Part shown: piece by piece, positions 34,838 through 44,338 of the stretch
Layout: every line of letters begins with the position of its first letter
Numbering within the stretch: position 1 is the stretch's first letter
Assembly (NCBI RefSeq): GCF_900099965.1
Contig: NZ_FNDJ01000030.1
Location: 62,001 to 126,000 of the forward strand
Direction of reading: 5' to 3'
From: Nonomuraea jiangxiensis
GTDB lineage: Bacteria; Actinomycetota; Actinomycetes; Streptosporangiales; Streptosporangiaceae
Length of the DNA: 64,000 nucleotides
Notes under the pieces: generated by a model
Seen by the model: the letters and a program-made list of their open reading frames with translations, nothing else
Database searches by the model: none
Told to the model about the DNA's origin: nothing
Program-made: the position numbers and the translations under genes

Positions 34838-35791
34838 ATGGTCCGCTTCTCAGCACGCGCACTAGTCACCGGTGCGTTCACGATCGCATTGAGCACGCCC
34901 ATCGGCGGCGCGCTCGCCGCGACCACACCGGCGGCCCCGCCCGCCGGAAAGGCAGAGGAACTGAACCCGCAGACCCGCAAAGACCTGGAGCAGTCGATGC
35001 GCGGCGAGGCCTTCGCCAATGCCTCCTACCTGCTCTACGCGGCCCAGGCCCAGCGGGAGAACCTGCCGTCGGTGGCCCGGCTGTTCGAGCGCACCGCCGA
35101 GGTGGAGTTCGGCGAGCACTTCAAGGAGGAGGCCGCACTCAGCGGCCTGGTACGCGGCGACGCGGAGCACCTGCGGGACGCGATCAAGGGAGAGACCTAC
35201 GAGTCCCAGACGATGTATCCCGGATTCGCCGACCAGGCCAAGGCCGCCGGCGACACCGAGGCGGCCGACCGCTTCGCCGAGATCGCCCGCGACGAGGGAA
35301 CGCACGCGCAGGCGTTCGAGACCGCGCTTCGGGCCGTCGAATCCGGCACGGGCACCGTCCCGGCGTCACCGCAGGTCAAGCCGGAGGAGGTGCCGCAGGG
35401 CCCGCCGGCGGTCAGCGCCGAACAGACCAAGCGCGACCTGGACACCGCCATGCACGGCGAGGCGCTCGCCTACGCCAAATACCGGCTGTACGCCGAGAAC
35501 GCCAAGGATCCCGCGGTGGCGCGCCTGTTCCGCGGCAACGCCGACGTGGAACGGCGCGAGCACCTCGCCGAGGAGGCCAAGCTGGCCGGGTTCGTCGGGA
35601 CGACCAGCGACAATCTGAAGACGGCCATCGCCGGCGAGCGGTACGAGTCCCAGACCATGTACCCGACCTTCGCCAAGCGTGCCACGGCGGCGGGCGACAC
35701 CGAGGCAGCCGACCGGTTCTCGCACAACGCCGAGGACGAGGCCGGGCACGCCCGCGCCTTCCAGCAGGCGCTGGATCGGCTGCAGCCCTGA
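34838..35791 (+). CDS. Secreted protein with two tandem rubrerythrin-like (ferritin-fold) domains
   Basis: Exported protein of 317 residues from ATG 34838 with a signal peptide ending near GALAATT. Two homologous four-helix domains follow (about 45-170 and 190-317): each has the set MRGEAFAN/MHGEALAY, VEFGEHFKEEA/VERREHLAEEA, GETYESQTMYP/GERYESQTMYP and DEGTHAQAF/DEAGHARAF, which supply the Glu and His ligands of a di-iron site. No rubredoxin domain. It may protect against peroxide or store iron outside the membrane. It lies between the aldehyde oxidoreductase and the multicopper oxidase. Confidence 0.85.
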   Translation: MVRFSARALVTGAFTIALSTPIGGALAATTPAAPPAGKAEELNPQTRKDLEQSMRGEAFANASYLLYAAQAQRENLPSVARLFERTAEVEFGEHFKEEAALSGLVRGDAEHLRDAIKGETYESQTMYPGFADQAKAAGDTEAADRFAEIARDEGTHAQAFETALRAVESGTGTVPASPQVKPEEVPQGPPAVSAEQTKRDLDTAMHGEALAYAKYRLYAENAKDPAVARLFRGNADVERREHLAEEAKLAGFVGTTSDNLKTAIAGERYESQTMYPTFAKRATAAGDTEAADRFSHNAEDEAGHARAFQQALDRLQP

Positions 35792-35822
35792 CAGGGCCGC
35801 ACCCGCACGGGACGGGGACCGG

Positions 35823-35853
35823 GGCCGGAGGGCGCCGCAGGCACCCTCCGGCC
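35823..35853. terminator. Terminator after the rubrerythrin-like gene
   Basis: GGCCGGAGGG and CCCTCCGGCC form a 10-bp GC stem around an 11-nt loop, 32 nt past the stop. Confidence 0.6.
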
Positions 35854-36011
35854 ATCCGTACGCCGTCGATCGCACCCCGTGCCCGTTGCCCCGGCTCCGG
35901 GCAGGAAATCGTCGATTGCCGAACGGGACTTTGCGGCGCGTTGACCGAGCGCCGCCCCGCGTGGGGCAGAGGGACAGGCAGGCCACTCGGAGATCACCCG
36001 GAGGCACGGTG

Positions 36012-37829
36012 ATGTTCACCCGACGGGAGTTCATGCGCCTGGCGGCGGTGACCGCGGTCGCCGGAGCGGGCGAAGCGGGGACGACGGCTCGCGGTCTGCG
36101 CAAGTACGTCGACCCCTTGCCCCTCCTGCCGGTGGCCGTGCCCGACACGTCCGGCCATCCGGGCCGCGACCACTATGTGATGACCATGCGGGAGCGTCCA
36201 TGGCGTTTCCACGCGGACCTGAACACCACCGCCGCCTGGGGCTACTGGGCCTCCGACCCGTCCGGCCGCGCCGCTCCCGCCGGGCTCGGCTGCCTCGGCC
36301 CCATCCTGATGGCCCGGCGGGGCCGGCCGTCGATCGTGCGATACCGCAACGAACTGCCGACCCGGCACCTGCTGCACCGCGCGATCGACCAGACGCTGTG
36401 GCGGCACGTACCCGGCGTGCCACCCGATCCGCCCGGCGGCCGTCACATGGACATGCCGAGCGACCTCACCGTGTGGAACGTCGTGCACCTGCACGGCGGA
36501 TGGAACCCGCCGCAGTCGGACGGCAACCCGGTCGCCTGGTTCAGCCCGCAGGGCCGGCACGGCCCGCTGTACGCCACCCTGCCCGGCGCCGCGCCCAATG
36601 AGGCGATCTACGCCTACGGGAATCGGCAGCGGGCCACCATGCTCTGGTACCACGACCACGCGATGGATCTCACCCACCTCAACAACTACGCCGGCCTGTC
36701 CGGGCTCTACGTGATCCGGGACGAGGCGGAAGAGGCGCTCGGTCTCCCGCGGGGCCGCTTCGAGATCCACCTGGTCCTGCAGGACCGCACGTTCAACCGG
36801 GACGGATCCCTCTCCTACCCGGTCAAGGGAGTGACCGACTATCACCCGATCTGGTCCCCGGAGTTCTTCGGCGACACCCCCGTGGTCAACGGCAAGGCCT
36901 ACCCCTTCCTGACGGTCGAGCCCCGCCGCTACCGGCTGCGCCTCCTCAACGGGTCCAACTCACGCTTCTACCACCTGTGGCTGGGCGACGGCCGGATCCG
37001 GCTGCCGTTGTGGCTGATCGGGCTCGGCGGCGGGCTCCGGGGCGACGCCCTGCGCACCACGACCCTGCTGATGGCCCCGGCCGACCGCCTGGACGTCATC
37101 GTCGACTTCTCGACCGTCCCCCGCGGCCACACCGTCACGCTGATGAACGACGCTCCCGCTCCGTACCCCGCCGGGGGTGGCGGGCCGGCCATCCCGCAGA
37201 TCATGCAGTTCCGGGTGACGGAGCCATTGAGCCGCCGCGATACGACCACGCCGCCCGACGAGCTGGATCTGCCGCCGCTGGAGCGGCTGCGGCCGGACAG
37301 CGGGACGTACTGGCGCGAACGGGTGCTGACCGAGACGACCGACCGCCACGACAACCCCATTCACCTGCAGATCAACGGCCGCTACTTCTTCGAGCCGGTG
37401 GACGACTTCATCCGCGAGGGCTCCACGGAGATGTGGGAGTACATCAACACCACCGAGGACGCCCATCCCATGCATGTGCACCTCGTACAGTTCCAGATCC
37501 ACAACCGGCAGCGGTTCCAGGCGGAGCGATACCGGGCCGACTACGGGCGGTGGCTCGCGAAGGGCCGCCCCAAAGACCACAAGCCCCAACTGGCGCGTTA
37601 CCTCGTCGGCCCGCCCCTCCCTCCAGAACCCGAACAACAGGGCTGGCGGGACAGCTTCATCGCCTACCCGGGCATGGTCAACAGGATCATCGCCCAATAC
37701 ACCAAGGCGCCGCCGATACCCGGGATCGACGGCACCGGCACCACGTTCCCCGCCGACTACATCCACCATTGCCACATCCTGGAACACGAGGACAACGACA
37801 TGATGCGCCCCTGGCAACTCGTCAGCTGA
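36012..37829 (+). CDS. Multicopper oxidase (CotA/bilirubin-oxidase-like), Tat-exported
   Basis: Laccase-family enzyme of 605 residues with a Tat-like N-terminus (FTRREFMRLAAVTAVAGAG). All four copper motifs are present: HLHGGW, WYHDHAMD, HPMHVHLVQF and HHCHILEHEDNDMM, the last giving the T1 Cys-His pair. It oxidises phenolics, bilirubin-like pigments or Mn/Cu(I) with O2. The long segment DHYVMTMRERPWRFH and length place it with CotA-type rather than small two-domain laccases. Start ATG 36012 overlaps a possible GTG at 36009. Confidence 0.92.
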   Translation: MFTRREFMRLAAVTAVAGAGEAGTTARGLRKYVDPLPLLPVAVPDTSGHPGRDHYVMTMRERPWRFHADLNTTAAWGYWASDPSGRAAPAGLGCLGPILMARRGRPSIVRYRNELPTRHLLHRAIDQTLWRHVPGVPPDPPGGRHMDMPSDLTVWNVVHLHGGWNPPQSDGNPVAWFSPQGRHGPLYATLPGAAPNEAIYAYGNRQRATMLWYHDHAMDLTHLNNYAGLSGLYVIRDEAEEALGLPRGRFEIHLVLQDRTFNRDGSLSYPVKGVTDYHPIWSPEFFGDTPVVNGKAYPFLTVEPRRYRLRLLNGSNSRFYHLWLGDGRIRLPLWLIGLGGGLRGDALRTTTLLMAPADRLDVIVDFSTVPRGHTVTLMNDAPAPYPAGGGGPAIPQIMQFRVTEPLSRRDTTTPPDELDLPPLERLRPDSGTYWRERVLTETTDRHDNPIHLQINGRYFFEPVDDFIREGSTEMWEYINTTEDAHPMHVHLVQFQIHNRQRFQAERYRADYGRWLAKGRPKDHKPQLARYLVGPPLPPEPEQQGWRDSFIAYPGMVNRIIAQYTKAPPIPGIDGTGTTFPADYIHHCHILEHEDNDMMRPWQLVS

Positions 37830-37934
37830 CCCCTCGACCACCGGCGGCGCGAACGGTGCGGCAGTCCGTCACCCCTGGCCGGCCGGCGGTCGGAGATGGG
37901 GCTGTCGCGGGCACCTTGGGGCATCCCAAAAGGC

Positions 37935-37967
37935 GGCAGCCGCAGGACGTCTCGTCCTGCGGCTGCC
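37935..37967. terminator. Bidirectional terminator between multicopper oxidase and M14 peptidase
   Basis: A perfect 15-bp stem (starting GGCAGCCGCAGGACG) with a three-base TCT loop in the gap between convergent genes. Very stable and usable from both sides. Confidence 0.8.
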
Positions 37968-37993
37968 TGGTGTCGTACCGGGCTGACGACGGA

Positions 37994-39277
37994 TCAGTCG
38001 GCCGTGGTGTCCCAGCCGTAGTCGGGAAGGTCGAAGAAGTCGTCACCGTCCAGAGTGTCGGCGCTGCCGGTGGCCAGCCCGTTCATCAGTGACTCGATCC
38101 CGGTGCGCACGGCTTTGACGAACATGCCCTTGTGCTTCTGGCCCAGATCGTCCTGCTGGCCGCGTACTTCGAAAAGGACGGTGCCGGTGCCGTTCAGGGC
38201 GAACGCCGATCGGCCCTGCCCGGCGTACTCGCGGGTGTCCGGGTGGAAGTAGCGGCCGACGGCTGTGAGCGGCGACTGAGCGCCATAGCTGGCGATAAGT
38301 CCGTTGTAGACCGAAAGCGCGTAACGGCGGGATTTCTCCTGATCGAGAGCCGGCCATTCCGCCTTGTAGGCGGCGCCGTCCTGTACACCGAGGGGCGGGT
38401 AGTCCAGCGAGAAGGTGATGAGGTCGCCGTCCTGGGATCCGCCGGTGAGGCGATCGCACGGACCCATGTGGTGCAGGTCGACATAGGCGTCCACAGCGCC
38501 CTTCTCCCGGCGCAGGTCGACGTACACGTCTCGGATCGCGCGCGACTCCGGAGCCAGGAAGAATCCAGCGTCGGTGTCCTCGCCGGGCAGGTCCGCGGCC
38601 CGCGGCACGTAGTCGAGATCGGGGTTGAAGTCCCGGTTGAGGTCGTAGCCCGGAAGGTCGATACCGTCCCCGCGCAGGCTGTGGTACCAGGCCCTGGGCG
38701 CGCCTTGCAGCTGCGGGAACGCGGCCACCGTGTCGTCCCACGACAGTACGTTGATGCGCCGGTTCAGCTCGCCGCCGTCAGGGTTGACCATCGGCATCGC
38801 GACCAGCGTGATGTCCTCAAGCAGTTGCGTCGTCCGCGCGTCGCCGCCGCTGCCGAGATCCTTGAGGATCGCCAGCAGTGCCTCGGTACCGGTGCGCTCG
38901 TTGCCGTGGATGGCCGATGTGACCAGCAGAACACGGTCACCGGTCCCGACGCGGGCTGCCCACAGCGGCCGGCCTTGTGAGGAATGGCCGACGACCTCCA
39001 CATCGACACGCCCGCTGCTGGTCCGCTCGATCTGCGCCAGCGCGTCGCCCACCTGCTCGTGGTTGGACCAGCCCGACCAGGAGGGATCCTCCTGGGTCTT
39101 GCAGTTTCCCGGCCCTTCCTCGTCCAGCGCTCGCGCGGGCGAGGCGGCGACGATCGACGCTGTCAAAGCCATCGCTATTGCGGCGGCGACCATGCTCGTC
39201 CGGCCATTGAAGTACCTCGGCGTCGGGCTTTCCGCATTCCCCTCGGCTTTTCCTGGAAGCTTTTTGCGCAGATGCAC
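37994..39277 (-). CDS. Secreted M14 zinc carboxypeptidase
   Basis: Exported metallocarboxypeptidase of about 427 residues. GTG 39277 is chosen because AAGGAG lies 6 nt upstream; ATG 39292 is the alternative. A basic stretch and hydrophobic helix (MVAAAIAMALTASIVAASPARA) form the signal. Zinc site: HGNERTGTE (His and Glu) and the distal His in YVDLHHMG; catalytic Glu in VLFEVRGQQ. Cleaves C-terminal or gamma-linked residues from peptides. It is divergent from two related genes on the + strand and more similar to the one at 41012 (DLNRDFNPDLDYVPRA versus DVNRDYHPDLDYVPRA). Confidence 0.9.
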   Translation of the reverse strand: MHLRKKLPGKAEGNAESPTPRYFNGRTSMVAAAIAMALTASIVAASPARALDEEGPGNCKTQEDPSWSGWSNHEQVGDALAQIERTSSGRVDVEVVGHSSQGRPLWAARVGTGDRVLLVTSAIHGNERTGTEALLAILKDLGSGGDARTTQLLEDITLVAMPMVNPDGGELNRRINVLSWDDTVAAFPQLQGAPRAWYHSLRGDGIDLPGYDLNRDFNPDLDYVPRAADLPGEDTDAGFFLAPESRAIRDVYVDLRREKGAVDAYVDLHHMGPCDRLTGGSQDGDLITFSLDYPPLGVQDGAAYKAEWPALDQEKSRRYALSVYNGLIASYGAQSPLTAVGRYFHPDTREYAGQGRSAFALNGTGTVLFEVRGQQDDLGQKHKGMFVKAVRTGIESLMNGLATGSADTLDGDDFFDLPDYGWDTTAD

Positions 39278-39965
39278 TACTGCTCCTTGCATTCATTAAC
39301 CGGACCGCCAGGACCTGCCGACGCCCCTGGCGGCAAGTTACCAATGACGTTTCCATGGCGTCCTCGCCCGGAACAAGACCGGAATGCTGTCAGTTTCCTG
39401 AGTGTTCGGGAGTCCCGGCGCTTCACGGTGCCCGCGACCGGTCCCTGATTACGGGGCTTCCACTGCGTGGAGAGTGCCGCGGAAGCCTCCGCCGGCGCGG
39501 CGCCACGTGCCGCAATGACCTCGTTCATCTGCAATGATGTCCCGCGGCACACCCCGAGATACCCAAAGAAGATGACGGCATGGTGCCAATTGACTACTCA
39601 CTGTGACACTTGTCAGACTCGTTTGGGTTTGTTACAAGAGTCATTGCGACCCGCGCCGGTCGTGTTGTTGCAGGAACGAAGGAAGGACGATTTATTCCGC
39701 CTCGCCTAACCAGGGCGACCCTGACGCCCACGGCCCTATCCGGTTCATACGCATTCGGCAGCCACCGGCTACGGCAGCGGCGCGAGGAGCAGGCAGTGTT
39801 CTTTCGATAACCCCTTTCCGCCCTTCATGAGGGCCTTCTCCAGTTGGCGCAGCGCATCGGGAACCGGGTTTTCTCGTGCGCCGGGACCTCGCAATCTCAA
39901 GTGGTGGTGGAGTGCGGCCTGAAATGGTTCCGCCGCCGCTGACGTACACCGAGAAGGAGACTGTT
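39278..39965. other. Long intergenic region between divergent peptidase genes
   Basis: About 690 nt with markedly lower GC in the middle (roughly 39560-39700). Frames present here lack ribosome-binding sites or protein-like composition. It should contain the promoters for both peptidase units; TTGACT is visible near 39590 but no convincing -10 follows it at standard spacing. I saw no RNA gene. Confidence 0.4.
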
Positions 39966-41003
39966 TTGTTCACAAGACGACGGGCAGCTGTCGTTCTGGC
40001 CACCGTCATGAGCCTCACGATCTGGGGAGCGGCCACGGCGTCCGCTGCACCCACGAAGCCGGGTGGCCCCTGGGTCCAGGACTCGCAGCAGGTCTCTCTC
40101 CAGCGACTGCACACCTACGATGAGCTCACCACCGCGCTGCAGCGCCTGGAGCAGCGCTCCAAGGGCGCGATCGACGTGGAGTCGATCGGCAGGACGCACG
40201 AGGGCCGCGACATTTGGACCGCGACGGTCGGCACCGGACCGACCAAGGTCCTCTACATCACCCAGCAGCACGGCAACGAGCCCCTGGGTACGGAGGCGGC
40301 GCTGCAACTCCTGCAGCGCATCGGCGCCTCACAGGCCAAGTGGGCCACCGACGTGCTCGACGACGTGACGCTTCGGATCGTCGTGCGCGCCAACCCCGAC
40401 GGCACCGAACGGTTCCAGCGGCAGAACGTCGACCCGGACTGCTCCGGCGCCTTCTGCCGGGCCGGAGTGGGATTCGACATCAACCGCTACCACGACCCCG
40501 CGATGTCCCCCGAGGCCAACCCGGTGCCGGAATCGGCCGCGATCCAGCGGATGGTGCGCTCGTGGCGGCCGGACATCACCGTGGACTACCACCACCAGGG
40601 CAGCTACCGCCAGCCGGACGGCTCCATGGACACCACGTCGATCCTGTGGCCCACCAACGCCGGAGTGGCGCCGCAGGTCATCGCCGACAGTAAGCGGGTC
40701 GCCGCCCTGGTGTACACCTCGCTGGAAGAGTACGGCTTCGCCAACGTCAGCCTCTACCCGGGCGACTCCCTCCCGGGCATCGCGCGTAACTCCTTCGGTC
40801 TGCAAGGCAGCGCGAGCCTGCTGGTCGAGCTGCGCGGTGACCTCGGCCAGAAGTCCGGCGGCTACCTGATCCGCACGGCCTACGCCTCCATGGCCGCGTT
40901 GCTTCAGGCCGCCGCCGACGGCAGCCTCGCCGCCGTCGACCCGGCGCTGGCCGACACCATCCCGGACCGTGGCGAGCCGATCGACCAGGACGACGAGGAG
41001 TGA
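39966..41003 (+). CDS. Secreted M14 zinc carboxypeptidase
   Basis: Exported metallocarboxypeptidase of 345 residues. The TTG at 39966 is the best start: GAGAAGGAG precedes it and the signal (FTRRRAAVVLATVMSLTIWGAATASA) then begins immediately. Zinc ligands: His and Glu of HGNEPLGTE, distal His in VDYHHQG; catalytic Glu in LLVELRGDLG. Differs from its two neighbours in having CSGAFCRAGVGFDINRYHD. Its stop is 8 nt from the next peptidase gene, so the two form an operon. Confidence 0.9.
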   Translation: MFTRRRAAVVLATVMSLTIWGAATASAAPTKPGGPWVQDSQQVSLQRLHTYDELTTALQRLEQRSKGAIDVESIGRTHEGRDIWTATVGTGPTKVLYITQQHGNEPLGTEAALQLLQRIGASQAKWATDVLDDVTLRIVVRANPDGTERFQRQNVDPDCSGAFCRAGVGFDINRYHDPAMSPEANPVPESAAIQRMVRSWRPDITVDYHHQGSYRQPDGSMDTTSILWPTNAGVAPQVIADSKRVAALVYTSLEEYGFANVSLYPGDSLPGIARNSFGLQGSASLLVELRGDLGQKSGGYLIRTAYASMAALLQAAADGSLAAVDPALADTIPDRGEPIDQDDEE

Positions 41004-41011
41004 CGAACGCC

Positions 41012-42220
41012 ATGACGAGAAGGAACCGAACCGCGTACGGTGCCGCAACGCCGAAGCTGGCCGGAGTGGGCCTGGCAGTGGCGGCCCTGCTCGTCGCGTC
41101 CCTGCCGGTGGCGACGCCCGCGGCCGCCCAGCCCGCGAACGCCCACTGCGGCACGTCCACCGGGGACACCGGCTCGTCTTCGTGGACCAGCCATGCCGAG
41201 CTGGGCCAGGAACTGCGGCGCCTCCAGGCGCAGCGCTCCGACGTTCTCGACGTGACGCAGATCGGCACGTCGAACCGGGGGCGGGAGATCTGGGCCGCAC
41301 GGACCGGTACCGGCCCCAAGGTCGTGCTGGTCACCAGCGAGATCCACGGCAATGAGAAGACCGGCACCGACGCCGTGCTCTCCCTGCTGCGCGACATGAC
41401 GGCCGGCACACCGGCCGCCGAGCGCCTGCGCTCGCTCGTCACGCTGGTCGCCGTGCCCAAGATGAACCCGGACGCGGCGGAGCTCGACCGGCGTGGCAAC
41501 GACCGTACCTGGGCCGAGGTCGTCGCGGAGTTCCCGCAGCTCGCCGGGGCGCGGCCGGCGTGGAACTACTACAACCAGCCGCGGACGGGAGACGACTACG
41601 CGACCCGCCCGGGCTTCGACGTCAACCGGGACTACCACCCGGACCTCGACTACGTTCCGCGAGCCGAAGACTTCCCCGGCTCCTCTTCCGAGGCCGGCTG
41701 GTACATCCATCCGGAGTCGCGGGCCGTCAGGGACCTGTACAAGTCGCTGAGGGCGGAGTTCGGCGCCGTGGACACCTACGTCGATCTGCACCACCAGGGC
41801 CCCTGCGACCTGGACGAGAGCGGTGAGAACCAGGTGACCATGTCGCTGTCGGGCAAGTTCGTCGACGTGGAGAACCACCAGGAGTACAACAAGGGCTACC
41901 GGCTCGACTACTCCAAGCAGCTGACCCTGGCGGCGTACGACGGCCTGTCGGTACGCGGCCAGTCGCCGTTCGGATCGTTGACCCTCTACCCGCAGGACAT
42001 CGACCTGCCAGGTACCGGGCTCGGCTCCTTCGCGCTCAACGGCTCTGGCACCGTGCTGTTCGAGGTACGAGGACAGACCCAGACCTGGGGCGCCAAGCAG
42101 CGCGGCCAGCTGATCCAGACGGTCGAGAAGGGCTTGGACGCCATCATCGAAGCCGTGGGCACCGGTGCGGTGAACCAGATCGACCCCACCCGGTACGACG
42201 ACATCCCGGAGACCCAGTAG
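41012..42220 (+). CDS. Secreted M14 zinc carboxypeptidase
   Basis: Exported metallocarboxypeptidase of 402 residues. ATG 41012 follows GAGGAG by about 11 nt; a GTG at 41000 would overlap the upstream stop. The signal is LAGVGLAVAALLVASLPVATPAAA. Zinc site: HGNEKTGTD, where the second ligand Glu is retained in NEK, and the distal His in YVDLHHQG; catalytic Glu in VLFEVRGQ. A close relative of the divergent gene at 37994. The trio presumably degrades peptides outside the cell. Confidence 0.9.
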   Translation: MTRRNRTAYGAATPKLAGVGLAVAALLVASLPVATPAAAQPANAHCGTSTGDTGSSSWTSHAELGQELRRLQAQRSDVLDVTQIGTSNRGREIWAARTGTGPKVVLVTSEIHGNEKTGTDAVLSLLRDMTAGTPAAERLRSLVTLVAVPKMNPDAAELDRRGNDRTWAEVVAEFPQLAGARPAWNYYNQPRTGDDYATRPGFDVNRDYHPDLDYVPRAEDFPGSSSEAGWYIHPESRAVRDLYKSLRAEFGAVDTYVDLHHQGPCDLDESGENQVTMSLSGKFVDVENHQEYNKGYRLDYSKQLTLAAYDGLSVRGQSPFGSLTLYPQDIDLPGTGLGSFALNGSGTVLFEVRGQTQTWGAKQRGQLIQTVEKGLDAIIEAVGTGAVNQIDPTRYDDIPETQ

Positions 42221-42280
42221 CCGGGTAGCGAGCGGCGCCGCGTGAACCGCGTGGACAAGGTCCCCGGGTCGCGGTAGCCG

Positions 42281-42326
42281 GTCGAGCGTCGGACCTCCGG
42301 CAATTGCCGGGGGCCCGACGCTCGAC
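42281..42326. terminator. Terminator after the peptidase operon
   Basis: A 12-bp outer stem (GTCGAGCGTCGG with its complement) encloses a second hairpin, CCGGCAATTGCCGG. About 60 nt after the last peptidase gene and 26 nt from the convergent gene end. Confidence 0.65.
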
Positions 42327-42351
42327 GACGGGACGGCCTGGCCAACGACCG

Positions 42352-43044
42352 TCAACGAGCTCTGCCGCGGCCCACCCCGTGCGATGCCGGATGCGACGCC
42401 GCGGGCATCTCTGGTGATGCTGCGGTGATGTCCATTTTGCGCAGCTGCCCGGGTGGGATGTCCGGCCGCCGGGCCGGGTGTTCGTCCCTGAGCCCGCGTG
42501 CTGACTTGGCCGCTTGGCCCGGTGGTTCCCTGGTCTGGCCGGGTGGGGTGTGTCGAGGGGTCGGTTCGCGTGACGGGTTTGGCCGTGGGGGTCGTGTCGC
42601 GGTCTTGGTAGGCCGGATGGCGCGTGTCGTTGCTCTGGGAAGGCCATCGAACGCGGCCGCGACGGTCGGCTGCTGCCGTGGAGGCGTGATCCGGGCGGTT
42701 GCGGGCGGTGTGGCGCGGGTGCGGCGGGTGATGGGCGTCGGCCGTGGACGTCTCGTCGGCGTAGTGACGGAGGCACCGGACGGGCGCGAAGGTGTGGCGC
42801 CCTGAACTGGTGCGGCGCTCCGGACCGGTGTGACGACGGGATCTCTGGAGAGCGCCGCCGGAGGGGATGCGGCGTGGTCGTCCTCGGGGACAGGCACCTC
42901 ATCGAGGGTGGGAGAGCTGGCGGGAACGCCGATCAGAAGGGCGGCGAGGACGAGGTGGAGAACCCCGGCCAAGACCGTGGAAATCCGTAACGACTGGTCG
43001 CGGTGGTGACGCCGCTGGGTGGTCGCATCATCGCGGCTGGTCAT
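42352..43044 (-). CDS. Hypothetical membrane-anchored Pro/Thr/Arg-rich protein
   Basis: Protein of 230 residues from ATG 43044. The N-terminus is cytoplasmic and basic, then one strong transmembrane helix (STVLAGVLHLVLAALLIGV), followed by a 180-residue low-complexity tail rich in Pro, Thr and Arg with no domain I recognise. Such tails often span the cell wall. The lack of stop codons over this length is weaker evidence than usual because of composition bias, so the call rests mainly on the membrane helix and the conventional start. Confidence 0.5.
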   Translation of the reverse strand: MTSRDDATTQRRHHRDQSLRISTVLAGVLHLVLAALLIGVPASSPTLDEVPVPEDDHAASPPAALSRDPVVTPVRSAAPVQGATPSRPSGASVTTPTRRPRPTPITRRTRATPPATARITPPRQQPTVAAAFDGLPRATTRAIRPTKTATRPPRPNPSREPTPRHTPPGQTREPPGQAAKSARGLRDEHPARRPDIPPGQLRKMDITAASPEMPAASHPASHGVGRGRAR

Positions 43045-43294
43045 CACTGCGCGAGAGTCGCTGCTGCGGCCATGTGGTGTCCTTCCGGGGTGTAATGGGC
43101 GAGCCAAATCTGTTCGATCTAGACATGGATGGTTGCGACGGTCAAGACCGCGTGCCCTCCACGGACGGGCGGCCGCGGCCACCTGGATCCTCCGACTGGT
43201 GCGCAACCGAACAGACCACCAAGGAGAACGGCGACACCCGAACAAGCACGAAACGGCGGACCACGGGGGCCAATTCCGAGATGGGGCTGAGATG

Positions 43295-43366
43295 CCCTTC
43301 AATGAGTTCCGCGAACGCCCGGCAGATCGGCTCGACGCCGAACTCCTCGCGATGAGCGTCGATGAA
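43295..43366 (-). pseudogene. IS3-family transposase (OrfB) fragment
   Basis: FIDAHREEFGVEPICRAFAE in one frame is the start of an IS3 OrfB transposase, preceded by a stop and followed by unrelated sequence. Only about 24 codons survive; no start, DDE residues or inverted repeats. Confidence 0.55.
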
Positions 43367-43388
43367 AGGCGACTATCTGGGCGAGGCC

Positions 43389-43460
43389 ATCCCGCCGTTA
43401 CGCGGACGCATCGGCCGACGACGCAAGAGGCCGGACTGCTCGTACACCGACCGCGGTGAC
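43389..43460 (+). pseudogene. IS5-family transposase fragment
   Basis: AIPPLRGRIGRRRKRPDCSY followed by TDRG matches the region before the second catalytic Asp of IS5-type transposases (in relatives it continues YDHDKYRR). The frame then becomes unrelated. It abuts the IS3 fragment, evidence of nested insertion and deletion. Confidence 0.5.
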
Positions 43461-43552
43461 CCGCCACGTTGCTCCTGTTCGCGCAGGCGAGGGAACAGAC
43501 GCGACGCCTTCCGTGCGCGAGGTGTCAACGTCGTTGAGGCGGTTCACCTCAT

Positions 43553-44338
43553 GGCTTCGTCGATCTGTCCGGCGATCAGGGGCTGCTCGGGCAGGTGGAG
43601 GGCCGTACCATCGCCGCTGTCACCGGCTGGCTCGCCCGGCGGGAGGCGTCCTGGCGGGCACGGGTGGCCTTCGTCGCCATCGACATGTGCACCATCTTCA
43701 AGGCCGCCGTACGGCAGGTGCTGCCGCCCGCTGTGCTGGTAGTCGACCACTTCCACATCGTGCAGCTGGCCAACCAGGCCCTGACCGAGGTCCGCCGCCG
43801 CCTCACCGTCCAGGTACGCGGACGGCGCGGCCGCAAAGGCAACCGCGAGTGGGAACTGCGCAACCGGCTGACCCGCTCCGCCGCCCGGATGCACGGCACC
43901 CAGCTCGATCCGATGGTCGATGACCTGCACGCGCTGCCGGCTCGGCTGGGTCGGCCGATCCTGGCCGCCTGGAACGCCAAGGAAGACCTGCTGGACCTGC
44001 TCGCCCTGGCCCGCACCCACCCCGACCGCAGCGTGATCGCCGATCGGCTGTTTCGCTTCTACGACCGCTGCGCCGCCTCCGGCCTGCCCGAACTCGAACG
44101 CTTGGCGACCACCATTGAGACCTGGTGGCCCGAGATCTTGGCCTTCCTGCGGACCGGCATTACCAACTCCGGCTCCGAGGGCACCAACCGTGTCATCAAG
44201 ACCGTCGCCCGTGACGCCTACGGCTTCCGCAACCCCGAAAACCAACGGCTACGCACCCGCTGCGCCACCACCCGACGCAGCCGCGGGCACCTCAACCCCG
44301 CCAAACTTCGAAGAGCCGGCATACCAGGATTGGGATGA
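43553..44338 (+). pseudogene. ISL3-family transposase, N-terminally truncated
   Basis: About 260 codons of the C-terminal two thirds of an ISL3 transposase: FVDLSGDQGLLGQVEGRT, VAFVAIDMCTIFKAAVR, VVDHFHIVQLANQALTEVRRRL, SGSEGTNRVIKTVARDAYGF and RLRTRCATTRRSRGHLNP. Catalytic Asp residues and the C-terminal Glu are visible. The zinc-finger and helix-turn-helix N-terminus is missing and the surviving frame joins directly to other IS debris, so the element is dead. Confidence 0.8.

Noticed and set aside
39278..39965. Short ORFs in the peptidase intergenic region
   Set aside because: No ribosome-binding sites, unnatural composition and no cysteine-leader pattern.
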